Shown: piece by piece, positions 11,025 through 21,307 of the stretch | Position numbering within the stretch: position 1 is the stretch's first letter | Layout of the letters: every line of letters starts with the position of its first letter | Assembly (NCBI GenBank): GCA_014529385.2 | Contig: CM043952.1 | Span: 59,309,119 to 59,373,118, forward strand | DNA length: 64,000 nt | Direction of reading: 5' to 3' | Source: Adiantum capillus-veneris | Taxonomy: Eukaryota > Streptophyta > Polypodiopsida > Polypodiales > Pteridaceae | Notes under the pieces: model-generated | What the model was told of the DNA's origin: nothing | Databases searched by the model: none | The model's input: the letters and a program-made list of their open reading frames with translations, nothing else | Made by a program: the position numbers and the translations under genes

Positions 11025-11746
11025 TCATGTCCCTCTAACTGAACCATCCTGCGAAAATGCAAATCTGTGCATCTTTCCAAGAACGCAACCTTCACATACA
11101 TGTCTTGGTGGCATCTCCAATAAAGACAAATCATGCACCATATTATGACGTTGTAAAGTCATCAAACTGCCATAACCAACATGCCCAAATCTAGCATGCC
11201 ACAACTTAGCATCCTGCAGGGCTGAGTCTTTGTTTCTGCAATACATACCTGAATCTGCTTTTCATAATGATCTAGCACAAATAGTCCATTTTCCAGCGTA
11301 CCTGTAGTGATAAGAGAATAACCATTCTCTCGATCTCGTACAACACATCTGTCATCCTCAAAAATGACCCGAAGACCATTTTTTGCAAGAGAGGATACAA
11401 ACAAAAAATTCTTCTTTATCCCTGGAACATATAAGACATCTGGCAAGCATAAATCTGAACCATCTGAAATGGTAATCAAAATCTTACCAACGCCTTTGAT
11501 CGGATAAGAAGCATTATTTGCACATGTCACCTTCTTTCCTGCTGGAGCTGCATCCAATGAACAAAACAAATCCTTCCTTGAAGTAATATTCCTGGATGCA
11601 CCACTATCAAAGTACCAAATCATTTGTGTCTCGTCAACACTGTAAACAAAAAAAATTGAATATACTAAGAAAGCATAAGAATCCTGCACAAAGTTTAAAG
11701 ACTCTTCTTTAGCTATAGAAGAATCACCAGAAGCTGAAACAACCAA
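11025..11746 (-). pseudogene. Copia-C protease and GAG-pre-integrase segment
   Basis: The aspartic protease that matures the polyprotein shows MIWYFDSGASRNITS, with the active-site D-S-G. The pre-integrase zinc-binding stretch follows in a shifted frame (11025-11246): LWHARFGHVG and CEGCVLGKMHR carry the H and C ligands. The frameshift lies near 11200. Confidence 0.9.
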
Positions 11747-11784
11747 ACTTGACTCTTTCTTCTTTCTTTAGCAATTCGCTTTTT

Positions 11785-11826
11785 ACACTCACTAATGTAG
11801 TGACCAGGTTTCTTGCAATAGTGACA
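11785..11826 (-). pseudogene. Copia-C gag zinc knuckle
   Basis: CHYCKKPGHYISEC fits C-x2-C-x4-H-x4-C, the RNA-binding knuckle of gag. It is in the same frame as the upstream gag ORF but cut off from it by in-frame TAG codons at about 11998 and 11935. Confidence 0.9.
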
Positions 11827-11997
11827 TTTACCTTTCTTCTTGGACTTGTCGGAATCACCTTTAGACTTCTCTGAAGACTGTCCTACACCAGACTTGGAGT
11901 GATGAGCACTCTCTTTATTCTTGTTTTTGTTCTATACAACAAGAGCATGATCCATACCATCCACCTGTAAAGACTTGTTCTTACGTGATTGATCCTC

Positions 11998-12633
11998 CTA
12001 CAATAGCAAAGCCACTAACTCTTCAAAACGAAGAGGCTCAGGATTAGCTCGCAAAGACAGAGTCAAAGAAGTCTGAAAAGTCAAATAAGATGGTGGTAGT
12101 GAATTGAGTGTTTTGGAAACCAAGTCCTTCTCTGGAATCACTTCATCAATGCTAAGAAATTGCTCTTTAAGATCCCTGATTTTTGTAAGATGCTCGACAA
12201 TATCGTCACCTTCGTCCATCTGTATTTTGTCAAGTTGTTTCTTCAAAAACTCTACTCTGGCAGCGTTTCTTCCTCCAAACATAGCTTGCAGAGTGTTCCA
12301 AGCATCCTCAAAAGTTCTGCAAGATCTAATATGTGGTGTGATTGTCCTATTTATGGTTAAGGTAATCACAGCCATAGCTTGTGCATCTTTAGTATCCCAT
12401 CTCTTTTGCTCTGGAGTGACTTGTGAGGGTTCTGCACCAACAGCTACACCACGACCAGGCGTGGCAGGTGCAATGCTACCTGGACGAACTTCATCTCCAG
12501 ATACATAATCCCACAATCCTTTACCAACCAAAACATTTTTGGCCATAAAAGACCAAAGAGAATAGTTGGTACCATCCAATTTGTCTTCGGATGTAAACGC
12601 ACCAAAAATCTCTTTCTTCGTAGATTGAGCCAT
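11998..12633 (-). pseudogene. Copia-C gag (UBN2-type)
   Basis: The frame begins MAQSTKKEIFG at 12633. It has the plant copia gag pattern: LDGTNYSLWSFMAKNVL, GKGLWDYVSGDE, WDTKDAQAMAVITLTI, AWNTLQAMFGG, LKKQLDKIQMDEGDDI and LNSLPPSYLTFQTSL. An in-frame TAG ends it at 11998, where other copies would read on to the zinc knuckle; CAG to TAG is the simplest origin. I chose 12633 over the upstream ATG at 12648 because MAQS fits family starts. Confidence 0.9.
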
Positions 12634-13019
12634 ACTGTGGATGCACACAAGAGAGCAAAAGAACCTCCAAGAGATTCACAAATCTCCTCTCCAATGTAAG
12701 AAAAACTCTACACAAAATCTCAGCACAAAGCTAAGACAAGCTGCTTCCCAAAAGAACTGTTTACCTGAAGAAAATCTGTCAAAAAACACACCCTCTTGAT
12801 CTAAACGCCTCCGAAAAGTAACTTCTGCTACGCTGCTCAAAACAAAATTCTGAGGGCTTGAACGGCTTCAAAAGGGGGGTAAAACTCCAGGTCGCCTATT
12901 CAGAATACTCCCGGAACCTCGAGGATGCTCCCATGAGCAAATTTTCCAAAAAATTGCCTGAAAACTGCGATTGCGCGCGCGGATGCGAAAACCCAAGTAG
13001 AGGCTCTGGAAATCACCTT
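12634..13019 (-). other. Copia-C leader
   Basis: This is the 386-bp untranslated leader between primer site and gag start. It includes a very GC-rich patch (GCGCGCGCGG) at about 12973. Confidence 0.7.
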
Positions 13020-13031
13020 GCTCTGATACCA
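13020..13031 (-). other. Primer-binding site of copia-C (tRNA-iMet)
   Basis: The minus strand reads TGGTATCAGAGC two bases after the 5' LTR, which sets the orientation of the element. Confidence 0.95.
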
Positions 13032-13033
13032 AT

Positions 13034-13312
13034 TGTTGAAGATGATGAAACAGGAAACAGAAGGAAGATAGCAACTCAGAGTAGGAAGAAGATGGAGAAG
13101 GAGAAGACACAGAGCTTGTGTACGAGATCTCTGTAGTCTTTCTCTCTGTATTAGAATAATAGAGTATATACAAACTCAGAGCTACAAAGCTTATATGAGA
13201 CCCTAAGAGATAAGGTGTCCTTTCACACCAGATGTCCAGGGGGAAAAACCCAGTGGGAGAAAAGTGCCCCTAGTGAAGCGCGTATACACACTAACACTAC
13301 TACATGTCTACA
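13034..13312 (-). mobile_element. 5' LTR of copia-C
   Basis: The 279-bp partner of 8173-8451. Reading on the minus strand, a TGTATATACT box (13161-13170) is a possible TATA element. Confidence 0.95.
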
Positions 13313-13994
13313 CTCACCAAACTCATCACAAAGGATCTCCTCTATGCCATGCTTGGGGAAAGGTAAGAGAACATGATGCTTTTATTCTCTTTGACCCTGG
13401 TTCTACTCACAATTTTATATCTATAGAGTTGGCCACCAAGCTAGGCATACAATCCTACGAGATGAGAGATGTCCTACCCGCAGACAGTGCCTTCAAGGGG
13501 CAAGAAGCTTCAGTCACTCCCTTAATCGGGAAATTGAGGCTTCATTTCCAAGGCTATGTGGACAAAGAGGACTTCTTTATCTCTCCTCTCATGCATGAGG
13601 ATGTAATCCTAGGGGCACCATGGTTTGACCGCTTGGCTGCCGATGTTAAATTTCCTGAAAGGAGAATCTCCTTTAAGTTCAGGGAAAAAGACATGTATAT
13701 AGATGCTAAGGAAATGGGTAACACTATTCCCATTGTACATACACCAGATTTCAATAAGTCAACAAAGAGCTCTATTTCCGTGTACATGATTTTTGTTAAA
13801 GATTCTCAAATGAACCTAATGCTTTAGCAAAAGAAAATAAAAGCAACCAAAAGCAATTAGAGTTATCCAATTTTGTCAAGGGGTTTCAAGATGTTTTTAT
13901 TGACGACATCCCTTGTGAGCCACCTCCTAAACGAGGTAATGATGACCATGCAATTGAACTTCTTCCAGGAAGTTCACCGCCTAACAAACCTCCC
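13313..13994 (+). pseudogene. Gypsy A protease region, resumed after copia-C
   Basis: This continues gag/protease of copy A after the copia insertion. HQTHHKGSPLCHAWGKV leads into the aspartic protease motif ILFDPGSTHNFIS, then LGAPWFDRL and the linker IDDIPCEPPPKRGNDDH...LLPGSSPP that precedes RT. The matching segment in copy B is 18225-18790. A frameshift falls near 13810 (DSQMNLML against DSQNEPNAL in B). The active site has DPG where most families have DSG. Confidence 0.88.
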
Positions 13995-14052
13995 ATGCCC
14001 TTCTCAATTAACTCATGCACTTGCCGCATAATCTCCTCTTGTTGAGCTTGTT
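13995..14052 (-). pseudogene. Micro-inverted 57-bp gypsy linker fragment
   Basis: These bases are the reverse complement of what should follow 13994 in the plus-strand element; they match the plus-strand sequence at about 16350-16407 of copy B. The minus strand encodes [19 protein letters not shown], the stretch just before RT. After it the sequence returns to plus-strand gypsy, but 1.9 kb further on in the gene order. Confidence 0.85.
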
Positions 14053-14484
14053 TCTATGCTATCTCTATCTCACAGCAAAGGCAAAAGGCTGCTGCTGACA
14101 AGCACAGAAGAGCCCAAGCCTTTAAAGAGAACGATTGGGTCTTGTTAAAGTTTCCCAAGGCTCGATTAAGGCACACAACGGGCAAGAATCCTACGGGCCA
14201 CCAAAAGTACTATGCTAAACTAGCAAAAAGGTACTATGGTCCCTTCCAGATTCTTAGGCCAATCAATGACATGGCCTATCAATTTAAGTTGCCCAATCAT
14301 TGGCTCATACACAATGCTTTTCATGTGAGCCTATTAAAGCCTTACAAAGGAGAGCCACCTCAAAAACCAACTATTGAAGACCCACCAGAGATCGAGGACC
14401 AAGAGGAGGTGCTGCAGCCCGACTCCATTCTCCGACATGAAGACAAGGTATTAAGAGGCGGTAAGACTATCCGACGATATCTTA
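14053..14484 (+). pseudogene. Gypsy A integrase C-terminus and start of chromodomain
   Basis: This is the DNA-binding tail of integrase: [41 protein letters not shown] and [15 protein letters not shown]. It ends with a chromodomain-like start ([19 protein letters not shown]) that targets chromatin in chromoviruses. RT, RNase H and the integrase core are deleted from copy A. The frame stops being gypsy at about 14485, where copy B begins on the other strand. Confidence 0.88.
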
Positions 14485-15382
14485 GGTTAGCTATTTCACT
14501 TTGGCCATCAGTTTGTGGATGATAGGCTGAAGAGAAGTTTAGCCTTGTTCCTAAATTCTCAAAGAGACCCTTCCAGAAATTACTGGTCATTCTAGGATCT
14601 CTATCCGACACTATGGACATTGGCAAGCCATGGTATTTGAAAATTTGTGAAATGAAGAGGGTTGCCATTTGATGGGCTTTGATAGTCTTTTTGACAGGTA
14701 TAAAATGAGCTTGTTTACTGAACCTGTCTACTATCGTCCATATTCCCGTATTCCCATGGATAGACTTAGGCAATCCAAAGATAAAATCCATGGATATTCT
14801 CTCCCATGGTGAATTAGGGATTGGCAAGGGTTGAAGCAATCCGGGTTGCTTCCCTCTATCAAATTTTGTCTTTTGACATACCACACATTTGGAAACATAC
14901 TCTTGTATGTTCACTTTCATGGTAGGCCAATAGAAATATGTTTCAATTCCCTTTAAGGTAGACTGAATCCCTCTATGCCCCGCATAAGGTGGAGCATGAG
15001 ATTCATACATTACTTTCTCACGTAGTGAGTTAGTAACGCATAGTCTATTGCCATAGAGAAGATAACCATCTTGTAAAGTAAATGGTTCTTCTTTCTTCCC
15101 TAATGCAAGGGCTGAAATCACATCTCTAAAATCGGGATCAATAGCATACTCATCTATCATTGAAGATAGATCATTGTGAGTTGCTATGGAAACCGCATTC
15201 ACTCTCGGTCGTCTTGAGAGTGCATCAGCTACTTGATTATGCTTGCCAGCAATGTGAGCAATATGAAAATGAAATTGCGAAAGGAAATTTGCCCACCTCA
15301 TTTGTTTGTCGGAGAGCTTGGTCTGTGTCATGAAGTACTTAAGACTTTGGTGATCCGTTCGCAGAATGAAAGGAGTCCCCAA
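14485..15382 (-). pseudogene. Gypsy B RNase H tail and integrase core
   Basis: On the minus strand the segment starts with the end of RNase H (GTPFILRTDHQSLKYFMTQ, NQVADALSRRP). The integrase HHCC zinc finger follows (HAPPYAGHRG..CVVCQKTK), then the catalytic core: SMDFIFGLP, VSDRDPRMTS and [12 protein letters not shown] give D, D and E. The integrase C-terminus is absent; coding similarity ends abruptly at about 14485. Confidence 0.92.
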
Positions 15383-15734
15383 TAAATAGTGCTTCCATGA
15401 GTCTAAGGCGTAGAACTGTAAGGAGTTCTTTTTTGTATATGCCTAGAGCTTGCTCAATAGGGTCGAGCCTTCGGCTCTCATAGCCTATGCCGTGCCCTTC
15501 TTGGAGCAAAACAGCTCCAAGGCAATCACCACAAGCATCACATTGGACCTCAAATGGTTTTGAGAGATCCGGTAGTGTAAGCACAGGTTGAGAGATAACC
15601 TTTTCTTTAAGATTTTCAAAAGCATTGTTCTCCTTAGCAGACCATGTATACCTAACGCTTTTCTTTGTTAGGTCATGTAATGGTCCCGCAATTTGTGAGA
15701 AATTTTCTATGAAGCGTCTATAGTATGCACACAT
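15339..15734 (-). pseudogene. Gypsy B RNase H
   Basis: CAYYRRFIENFSQIAGPLHD is the tether, then WSAKENNAFENLKEKV and FEVQCDACGDCLGAVLLQEG with the first catalytic Asp (the usual DAS is DAC here). A frame change near 15400 passes into the 14485-15382 frame. Upstream stops at about 15735-15856 separate it from RT. Confidence 0.9.
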
Positions 15735-15856
15735 ACCTATGAAGCTTCTTAGTTCATGCAGATTCCTTGGTTAGGCCATCCTTTTATTACCTCTAACTTG
15801 GATGGATCCATTTGGATGCCATCTTGAGAGATAATGTGACCTAAATACTGAATCTC

Positions 15857-16518
15857 TTACAAGAAAAATTCACTTTTCTTTCGATTAACATAAAGTTTAT
15901 TCTCTCTTAAAACTTGAAATATTACCTGGAGGTGTTGCTTGTGTTCTTCCAATGAATTAGAGTAGATGATAATATCATCAAAGAACACTCCAGTGAAGGT
16001 TCGATGAGGCCTGAACAGCTTCTCCATCAAGCGGTTGAATGTGGTTGGTGCATTGGTCAAGCCAAAAGGCATGACAATGTATTCGTAAAGACCAAATGTA
16101 GTGCGAAACGCGGTCTTTACAATGTCTTGATCAACTATCCTTAGTTGATGATAGCCACTCTTTAGGTCAACCCTACTGAAGTAGGTCGATCCTTGTAGCT
16201 TATCAAATAGGTCTTCTACCCATGGAACGGGAAACCTATTCTTGATAGTGATCCTATTTAGTGCTCTATAGTCGACACACATACGATATGTGCCGTCTTT
16301 CTTTTACACTAATAGCACAAGTGAGCAAAATGGAGATGAGCTATGCCTAACCATGCCCTTCTCAACTAACTCATGCACTTGCCGCATAATCTCCTCTTGT
16401 TGAGCTTGAAAAACTCTATAAGGAGGTTTTTTAGGCGGTGAACTTCCTGGAAGAAGTTCAATTGCATGGTCATCATTATCTCGTTTAGGAGGTAGCTCAC
16501 AAGGGATGTCGTCAATAA
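15857..16518 (-). pseudogene. Gypsy B reverse transcriptase
   Basis: The linker ELLPGSSPPKKPPYRVF and VHELVEKGMVRHSSSPF lead into CVDYRALNRITIKNRFPVP, VDLKSGYHQLRI and MPFGLTNAPTTFNRLM. The catalytic box reads FFDD in place of the usual Y-x-D-D. An in-frame TAA at about 16303 cuts the domain. The upstream end is the insertion point of the CACTA-like element at 16519. Confidence 0.92.
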
Positions 16519-16921
16519 CATTAGGAGATTTCGGAGGTCTTTTGGAGGGCCTTTTGGAAGAGAGAGGGAAATAAGCTCCTCTAATGAGAGAAGAGCCTAC
16601 GTTACGTAGAAAAATAGATTGATATTAACAAAAATATAAAAGGTGTCCCTCTCCTCATTTAATAATCTAGTGGTCCTTAAAGACGATCACTCTCTTTCAT
16701 TTAATGCGAGCACCTTTTTCAGAAGGTAGATGCGGTGCATTTGGTACGGCTTATGTCATCACTAGAATTCAAAAAGATACAAAACTATCAAGTGGTGAAA
16801 GATTTTGAAACTTTTGATATTGTCAATGCATCCGGAACGCCCAAATATCCTAGAAATGAATGTCCTTGCCTAACTCCGACATCCAAAGAGGCAAAGAATG
16901 TCAGAAACCCCTAAAAGAACA

Positions 16922-16989
16922 TTTTACTAACGGCGTGCGAGGGGGCATTCCAAAATTTTGGAATGCCTCATCGCGCGCCGTTAGTAAAA
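16922..16989. repeat. Palindromic GCGCG module 1
   Basis: The arms TTTTACTAACGGCG and CGCCGTTAGTAAAA enclose a second palindrome (GGCATTCCAAAATTTTGG). The 68-base block can fold into one nearly continuous hairpin. Confidence 0.9.
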
Positions 16990-17129
16990 AGCCCCTTTTT
17001 TCCTCTTTTAGAGAGCTTTTTGAGAGGAAAATGTCAAAAAATATCTAAAAAAGCCTCCATCTATCACATAGGTTTTTTCTTCATCATCTTAGCACGCACA
17101 CCCATTGTTACAATTCTACAAAGTGCATT

Positions 17130-17295
17130 TTGATCACACAAACACACACACACACACACAATATAATATACACACAGAGACACAAATATAACATACACAC
17201 ACACAGACAGACACACACAGAGACACACAAACTCACAAACACACAGACACACAAATATAACATACACACACACACACAAACACAAAGAGCCCCCC

Positions 17296-17343
<48 letters not shown>
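17130..17343. repeat. (CA)n tract, poly-C and (CT)n inside the CACTA-like element
   Basis: CA-rich repeats (17138-17286) pass into about 17 C residues and then (TC)n to 17343. The order is the reverse of that at 1083-1164. Confidence 0.9.
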
Positions 17344-17344
<1 letters not shown>

Positions 17345-17346
<2 letters not shown>

Positions 17347-17405
17347 CTATAGGCGCGCGTAGAGAGGCACAACCGGTGTGCATGTCTCTATGCGCGCCTT
17401 TAGTA
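17345..17405. repeat. Palindromic GCGCG module 2
   Basis: TACTATAGGCGCGC pairs with GCGCGCCTTTAGTA; TAGAGA and TCTCTA extend the stem. Confidence 0.8.
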
Positions 17406-17513
17406 CTGTGCATCCACCAGTGTATGTGTTTATGTGTGTATGTGTGAGTGTTATAGAGAGAGGAAGTAAGGCGGGGGAAAGAGAGAGAGAGAGAGAGTCT
17501 TTCTGTTACCTTA

Positions 17514-17574
17514 TACTAACGGCGCGAGGAGGTGTTTTTTCAGGTCAAAACATGCTCCATGCGCGTCGTTAGTA
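17514..17574. repeat. Palindromic GCGCG module 3
   Basis: TACTAACGGCGCG pairs with GCGTCGTTAGTA around a T-rich loop. It is followed at 17641-17678 by a (GA)n run. Confidence 0.8.
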
Positions 17575-17642
17575 ATGGGAGTCTCTCACTCTCTCTCTCT
17601 TTAAATATGCTAAGCTATAGAAAGGAGAGGGAGAGGGAGAGG

Positions 17643-17680
<38 letters not shown>

Positions 17681-17760
17681 ATGGTGCAAAAGTGCAATAG
17701 AGAAACATGGGTAGGCTTTCTTGAAAGATAATTGTCCAAAAATCACTAAAAAGAGCTTTG

Positions 17761-17822
17761 TACTAACGGCGCGCAGAGGGGCATTCTAGCATTTTAGAAT
17801 GCCTCCTCGCGCGCCTTAAGTA
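17761..17822. repeat. Palindromic GCGCG module 4
   Basis: TACTAACGGCGCGC pairs with GCGCGCCTTAAGTA around GCATTCTAGCATTTTAGAATGC. It mirrors module 1 in the opposite arm. Confidence 0.85.
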
Positions 17823-18224
17823 AAAAGCCCATTTTTTGGAGTTTTTTGACATTTTTTGCCTCTCCGGATGTCAGAATGAGACAAGTAGACATTCGTTTTT
17901 AGGGTATTTTGGCGTTCCGGACGCATTGGTGGTGTCAAAAGCCTCAAAATCTATCACTATTTGACAGTTTGTGACTTTTCAACTTTCAGTGATGCCGTAA
18001 GCTGCCTTGAATGCGCCGCACCTGCCTCCTCAAAAAGACGCTCACATTAAATAAAAAAGTGACCGTTTTCAAGGACGATTGGGAATATCAATCTACTTTT
18101 TAAAGTGTCTGGTTGTCCTTTTGGATGTACTCACAAGGTGCAAGTGCATTTTAAAAAAAGTTTCTAGAGAGAGAAATACAATTTCTTACAAGGCCCTCCA
18201 AATGACCTCCGAAATTTTCTAATG

Positions 18225-19682
18225 AAACATCTTGAAACCCCTTGAGAAAATTGGATAACTCTAATTCCTTTTGGTTGCTTTTATTTTCGTTTGTTAAAGC
18301 ATTAGGTTCATTTTGAGAATCTTTAACAAAAATCATGTACACGGAAATAGAGCTCTTTATTGACTTGTTGAAAGCTGGTGTATGTACAATGGGGATGGTG
18401 TTACCCATTTCCTTAGCATCTATATACATGTCTTTTTCCCTGAACTTAAAGGAGATTCTCCTTTCAGGAAATTTAACATCGGTAGCCAGGCGGTCAAACC
18501 ATGGTGCCCCTAGGATTACATCCTCATGCTTGAGAGGAGAGATAAAGAAGTCCTCTTTGTCCACATAGCCTTGGACATGAAGCCTCAATTTCCCAATTAA
18601 GGGAGTGACTGAAGCTTCTTGCCCCTTGAAGGCACTGTCTACGGGTAGGACATCTCCCATCTCGTAGGATTGTATGCCTAGCTTGGTGGCTAACTCCATA
18701 GATATAAAATTGTGAGTGGAACCAGGGTCAAAGAGAATAAAAGCATCATGTTCTCTTACCTTTCCCCAAGCATGGCATAGAGGAGATCCTTTGTGGTGTG
18801 TTTGGTGAGTCTCCTCCTCTTGGATTTCAACCAAGGAAGCTCTAGGAGGATGTTGGCGGTTGTTCTTTTGGGGACAAGCGCGGTACGCATGCCCTTGTTC
18901 GCTGCACTTGAAACACCGGTTATCCTTACGATAACGCTCAAGCTCTTCAGGAGAGAGTTTATTCTTACCTTTGTAAACTCCCTTCTCTTTAGCTTTGTTG
19001 GAGTTGCCCTTAGGAGACTTTTGGACATTGTCCTTACCCTTAGGCTCATTGGAACCCTTATTTTCCGGGGGCTTATTATTTCTTTTTACCCCCATTTGGA
19101 AATTGATTCGAGATGCAACCATAGTGTGGTGTATTACCGCCGATATGGTACGTGGTCTTTGGGAGTTGACATACTCCGCCATTTCTTCGGTTAAGACCGC
19201 ACAAAATTGTTGCTTTTGCTCTCCAAATCCAACTTTTTGAAGACAGTGGCTTTGAGTTGTAGGTCCCAAAACTCATCTACATATTTGTGGATAGATTCAT
19301 TGGGAGAGAGCTTTAAGCTTCGCCATTCGGTGAGTACTTTGTCTTTGGTATCAGTGGCCAAAAACTGCTTCATAATGGAAGCTCTTAAAGCTTTCCATGT
19401 TCATGGAGCTTCACCGTTGGCTCGTAGGCTAGACCACCATTGTCTGGCGAACTTTTGAAAGTGCATAGCTACATGGCGTAGCTTAGAGGACTCCGTGAAG
19501 CCCTCATCTCCAAACGCCGCATTGAATTGCTGGATAAAGGCCAAGACTTTGTCCGTAGCACCAAAGCTACCATCATAGGTAAGGAAAGAGATGCTCTTCC
19601 CTCCCTCTTTGAATTTCTTCAACTTGGACGACCTCTTCCATGCGGCATAGGATTTCCTATGGCCTCTTCTTTTTGATGGTTC
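18225..19682 (-). pseudogene. Gypsy B gag (C-terminal part) and protease
   Basis: On the minus strand, gag resumes after element H. The retrotransposon gag core is visible (FIQQFNAAFGDEGFTESSKL, FARQWWSSLRANGEAP). An in-frame TGA at 19401 follows (a CGA would fit), then WKALRASIMKQFL and VLTEWRSLKLSPNESIHKY. A one-base loss near 19225 shifts into the main ORF (18151-19269). That frame holds a basic segment, the zinc knuckle CFKCSEQGHAYRAC, the protease motif FDPGSTHNFIS and LGAPWFDRL. The CACTA-like element interrupts it at 18224. Confidence 0.9.
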
Positions 19683-19889
19683 TGACGGGAGCAAACCGAA
19701 CCTCGAACCCCGACGGCCTCTAAAACACCGGGGACCGAATGGCGCGCCTCGAGCCTGTCATGGTAAAGCAAACAGGGGCACCACCTAGCTTCGGCGGCTA
19801 GGACGCAAACAACACACCACCATAACAAAGTTTTCATCCAAGAGAGATGGATGCTTGGGAGTAATGATGAAGAGGAAAGGGAATGAGAT

Positions 19890-19944
<55 letters not shown>

Positions 19945-21242
19945 GGGAGGGGGTATAGCGGCTTAGTACTTAGGAACCACAAAAGGATGGCGAATCCGCA
20001 CACCCTTCACACATACACAAGCTCACTCCAAACACAAGACTAGGTGGCGATTCCGCACACCTCACATGGGCAAAACATTGCAAGAAAACATACTCACAAA
20101 ACCTCAAGCTTTATTTAGAGAATAAGGCGATGAAATGGGGAGCATAGGGTAGGGGAATGAGAAGGGAGAGAGTGGTAGAGCACAAAGCGGATAGGTGGGA
20201 GTTGATGGCGAAGACTCACACGAGGGTTATGGCCATCATCCTTCATTTAGTTGCCCTTCATCTTCCATAGCCAAGGGTGTAGAGGTCATGCTCAAGACAA
20301 GCATGGTGATTGCGGTGATGGTGATGGTGTGGGTGTGTGTGTGTGCACTAGGCACACACAGTGCATAGTGTGTTCTTTGGTGATGTTGTGTGTGTGTGTA
20401 GTGTGATGGTGAACCCTCTTTATATAGGGTAGGAGGGGGGATAAATTCTAGAATTTAGAAATGAAGAAATCATTATCTACACAGGCCATGTGACTGTGGG
20501 CCCCACTTGTCTGGCTATGTGTATATGTGCCAGAACAGCAGTCTCATGAGAGAGAGACTAAGAGAGAGAGATGGGTTAATGGAAAAAAGAGAGGTGACAT
20601 GGAGAATAAAGTAACTACAAGAGGGGAGAGAGGGGAGTGTGTTCAGAGGTGAATCTGTGTGCAGATGTGTGTGAACACAAGAAAATCAGGTAACCACTGG
20701 GTGGGGATGGGTTTGTGGGCACCTTTTTCAGTGAAACTAAGTGTGTGTGAGTGTGGGGGAGGCCATCTGGCTACAAGACAAGAGAGATTTCGAATTTTAG
20801 AGAGAGGGGGGGGGTATTTGGATCATGGGAGAGTGTAGGAGAGAGAAAAGGGGGGGTGGGGTATACTGTTTTGGAAGATAGGAGAGGTGGCATGTGAGTT
20901 AGGGTGCATTATTGGTAAGGACAGGGGGTGGGGTAGCTTCAAGGGAGAGAGAAAGGAGAAAGGACAAGGGGAAGAGAGAGGGGGTTGACCTTTTGAGTGG
21001 AGGAGAGGAAAAGGGACACCCGGCGGGGCAACAGTGAAGAAAAAGGAGGCAAGGTGGGGATGGGCTACCCCGCAGGCATGAGGTGGCCTATTTTACCTTT
21101 CTTATATATTTACATAATCATACTTTATTTTTTTCTTACTTTTTCAATGCCTTTTATCACTCCCTCCATAAGAGGGGGTTTTCATGGGGTGGGGACGAGA
21201 GAAGAGGGGTATGGGAGCTTGGCTTGTGAAAAGCCCCCATCA
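19683..21242 (-). mobile_element. 3' LTR of element H
   Basis: A 1560-bp LTR with a (GA)n tract at 19893-19941. The 113-aa ORF and others inside it recur in the sister LTR only as copies. A TATATAAAG box lies at 20418-20427 on the minus strand. Confidence 0.92.
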
Positions 21243-21243
21243 T

Positions 21244-21258
21244 TAGCCCTCCCCTTTT
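21244..21258 (-). other. Polypurine tract of element H
   Basis: The minus strand reads AAAAGGGGAGGGCTAA directly before the 3' LTR. Confidence 0.8.
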
Positions 21259-21307
21259 GGCTAGAGGCATTCATGTCTCTAGCTCATCTGTTTCTTCTTC
21301 TGCTTAG

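Larger units (their letters stand above)
8173..13312 (-). mobile_element. Copia-C: Ty1/copia retrotransposon with both LTRs
   Basis: A 5140-bp element on the minus strand is bounded by 279-bp LTRs that differ at about 8 hand-counted positions. CTCAC is duplicated on both sides (8168-8172 and 13313-13317), and joining the flanks restores gypsy A sequence. Order on the minus strand is LTR, tRNA-Met site, gag, protease, integrase, RT, RNase H, polypurine tract, LTR, which is the copia order. Several stops and frameshifts make it non-autonomous now. Confidence 0.95.
16519..18224. mobile_element. CACTA-like fold-back transposon (1.7 kb, non-autonomous)
   Basis: The element interrupts gypsy B between protease and RT; gypsy A has the uninterrupted site. 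Ends read CATTAGGAGATTTCGG and, at the other side, CCGAAATTTTCTAATG. The long imperfect inverted arms extend about 480 bp from each end, to the hairpin modules. Between them lie CA and CT microsatellites. No transposase is present. CATTAG ends and subterminal ACTAACGGCG motifs recall plant CACTA (En/Spm) elements, where such motifs bind the transposition protein. No target duplication is clear, so the class is an inference. Confidence 0.7.

Noticed and set aside
14142-15382. A single intact gypsy pol spanning 14142-15382
   Set aside because: The two halves are on opposite strands and their coding similarity ends at the same point, so this is a fusion of two copies.
16860-17048. A 62-aa ORF in the CACTA-like element as a transposase fragment
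   Set aside because: It spans palindromic terminal sequence and shows no transposase motif.
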